The translations under genes and the position numbers were made by a program. A DNA stretch of 50,561 nt from Alphaproteobacteria bacterium (GTDB lineage: Bacteria; Pseudomonadota; Alphaproteobacteria; Micavibrionales; Micavibrionaceae). The notes under the pieces are model-generated. The model had not been told where the DNA came from and ran no database searches. It saw only the letters and a program-made list of their open reading frames with translations. Positions 50,468-50,561 of this stretch are shown piece after piece (the stretch's first letter is position 1; each line of letters begins with the position of its first letter). Location of the stretch: NCBI GenBank assembly GCA_021741325.1, contig JAIOYC010000002.1, positions 1-50,561 of the forward strand. Direction: 5' to 3'.

Positions 50468-50561
50468 CGTCATTGCGAGGAGGACGAAGTCCGACGAAGC
50501 AATCCAGCTATCGGTGGATGGATCACCACGCCCCGGATTTATTCCGGGGCTCGCGATGACG
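50468..50561 (+). repeat. Palindromic dispersed element with terminal inverted repeats
   Basis: It begins CGTCATTGCGAG and ends CTCGCGATGACG, which are reverse complements at 11 of 12 positions. Inside are GCAATCCAG and a perfect hairpin CCCCGGA-TTTAT-TCCGGGG (50531-50549). The first 50 bases match the copy at 19180-19227. The element ends at the last base of the window, so its far flank is not seen. Confidence 0.75.

Overview
The window reads as a chromosomal segment of an alphaproteobacterium of moderate GC content. The evidence is a Cpa/Tad pilus locus, the thrB-rnhA pair, a 7Fe ferredoxin (FdxA), zapA with a 6S RNA in the alphaproteobacterial form (GGCGCCCACCUGG core), the PPDK regulator, nuoMN-birA, and coaX-rnj. 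A deep-branching Rhodospirillales- or Micavibrionales-like lineage is possible, but that is inference only. No tRNA, rRNA, CRISPR array, prophage or intact insertion sequence was seen.

Layout. 1-1.9 kb: the end of a patatin-like lipase, truB and rpsO. 1.95-2.83 kb: two tandem paralogous orphan genes on the minus strand, where pnp would be expected. 2.9-11.7 kb: cpaA-B-C-D-E-F-tadB-tadC, the Tad machine without a pilin or tadDEFG. 11.7-13.8 kb: recG. 13.8-14.1 kb: a G-rich intergenic gap with a near-consensus minus-strand promoter. 14.1-15.5 kb: thrB-rnhA, divergent from secB. 16.1-19.0 kb: aroE-coaE-glutamine amidotransferase-dnaQ, translationally coupled. 19.3-21.1 kb: fdxA-ppsR-maf. 21.2-23.2 kb: a lipoprotein, 6S RNA, zapA, a coiled-coil partner and a FliJ-like protein. 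23.4-27.9 kb: nuoM-nuoN-birA, convergent with a chorismate mutase that carries a degenerate dehydratase/ACT tail. 28.0-34.5 kb: a two-component cluster. 34.5-38.7 kb: dnaN, DUF3147, nrdB and recF. 38.7-44.7 kb: amn, an M48 protease, a degenerate nuclease-fold protein, orphan genes and pip. 44.7-49.9 kb: pgk-coaX-rnj and a MATE transporter. The end holds another orphan gene, a strong terminator and a palindromic dispersed repeat.

The most system-like part is 28.0-34.5 kb. It holds a REC-HisKA-HATPase-REC-REC hybrid kinase, a lone receiver, a small one-helix membrane protein, an NtrC-type sigma-54 activator, a REC-HPt protein and a sensorless histidine kinase. The membrane-protein operon is preceded by a near-consensus sigma-54 promoter. 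Between that promoter and the divergent activator gene lies an array of CGTCCGG half-sites at about 11-bp spacing, placed as expected for an upstream activating sequence. This looks like a self-contained soluble phosphorelay driving its own sigma-54 regulon, with the small membrane protein as the only candidate membrane input or output.

Two genome-wide habits show up. First, several genes (cpaA, recG, thrB, a lipoprotein, a kinase, the M48 protease) have a TAnnnT -10 element exactly 6-7 bases before the start codon and no Shine-Dalgarno sequence, which suggests leaderless transcripts. Second, AT-richer orphan genes with their own TTGAC-type promoters sit at places where conserved gene order is broken. 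All functional calls come from motif and family recognition by eye; no database search was run.
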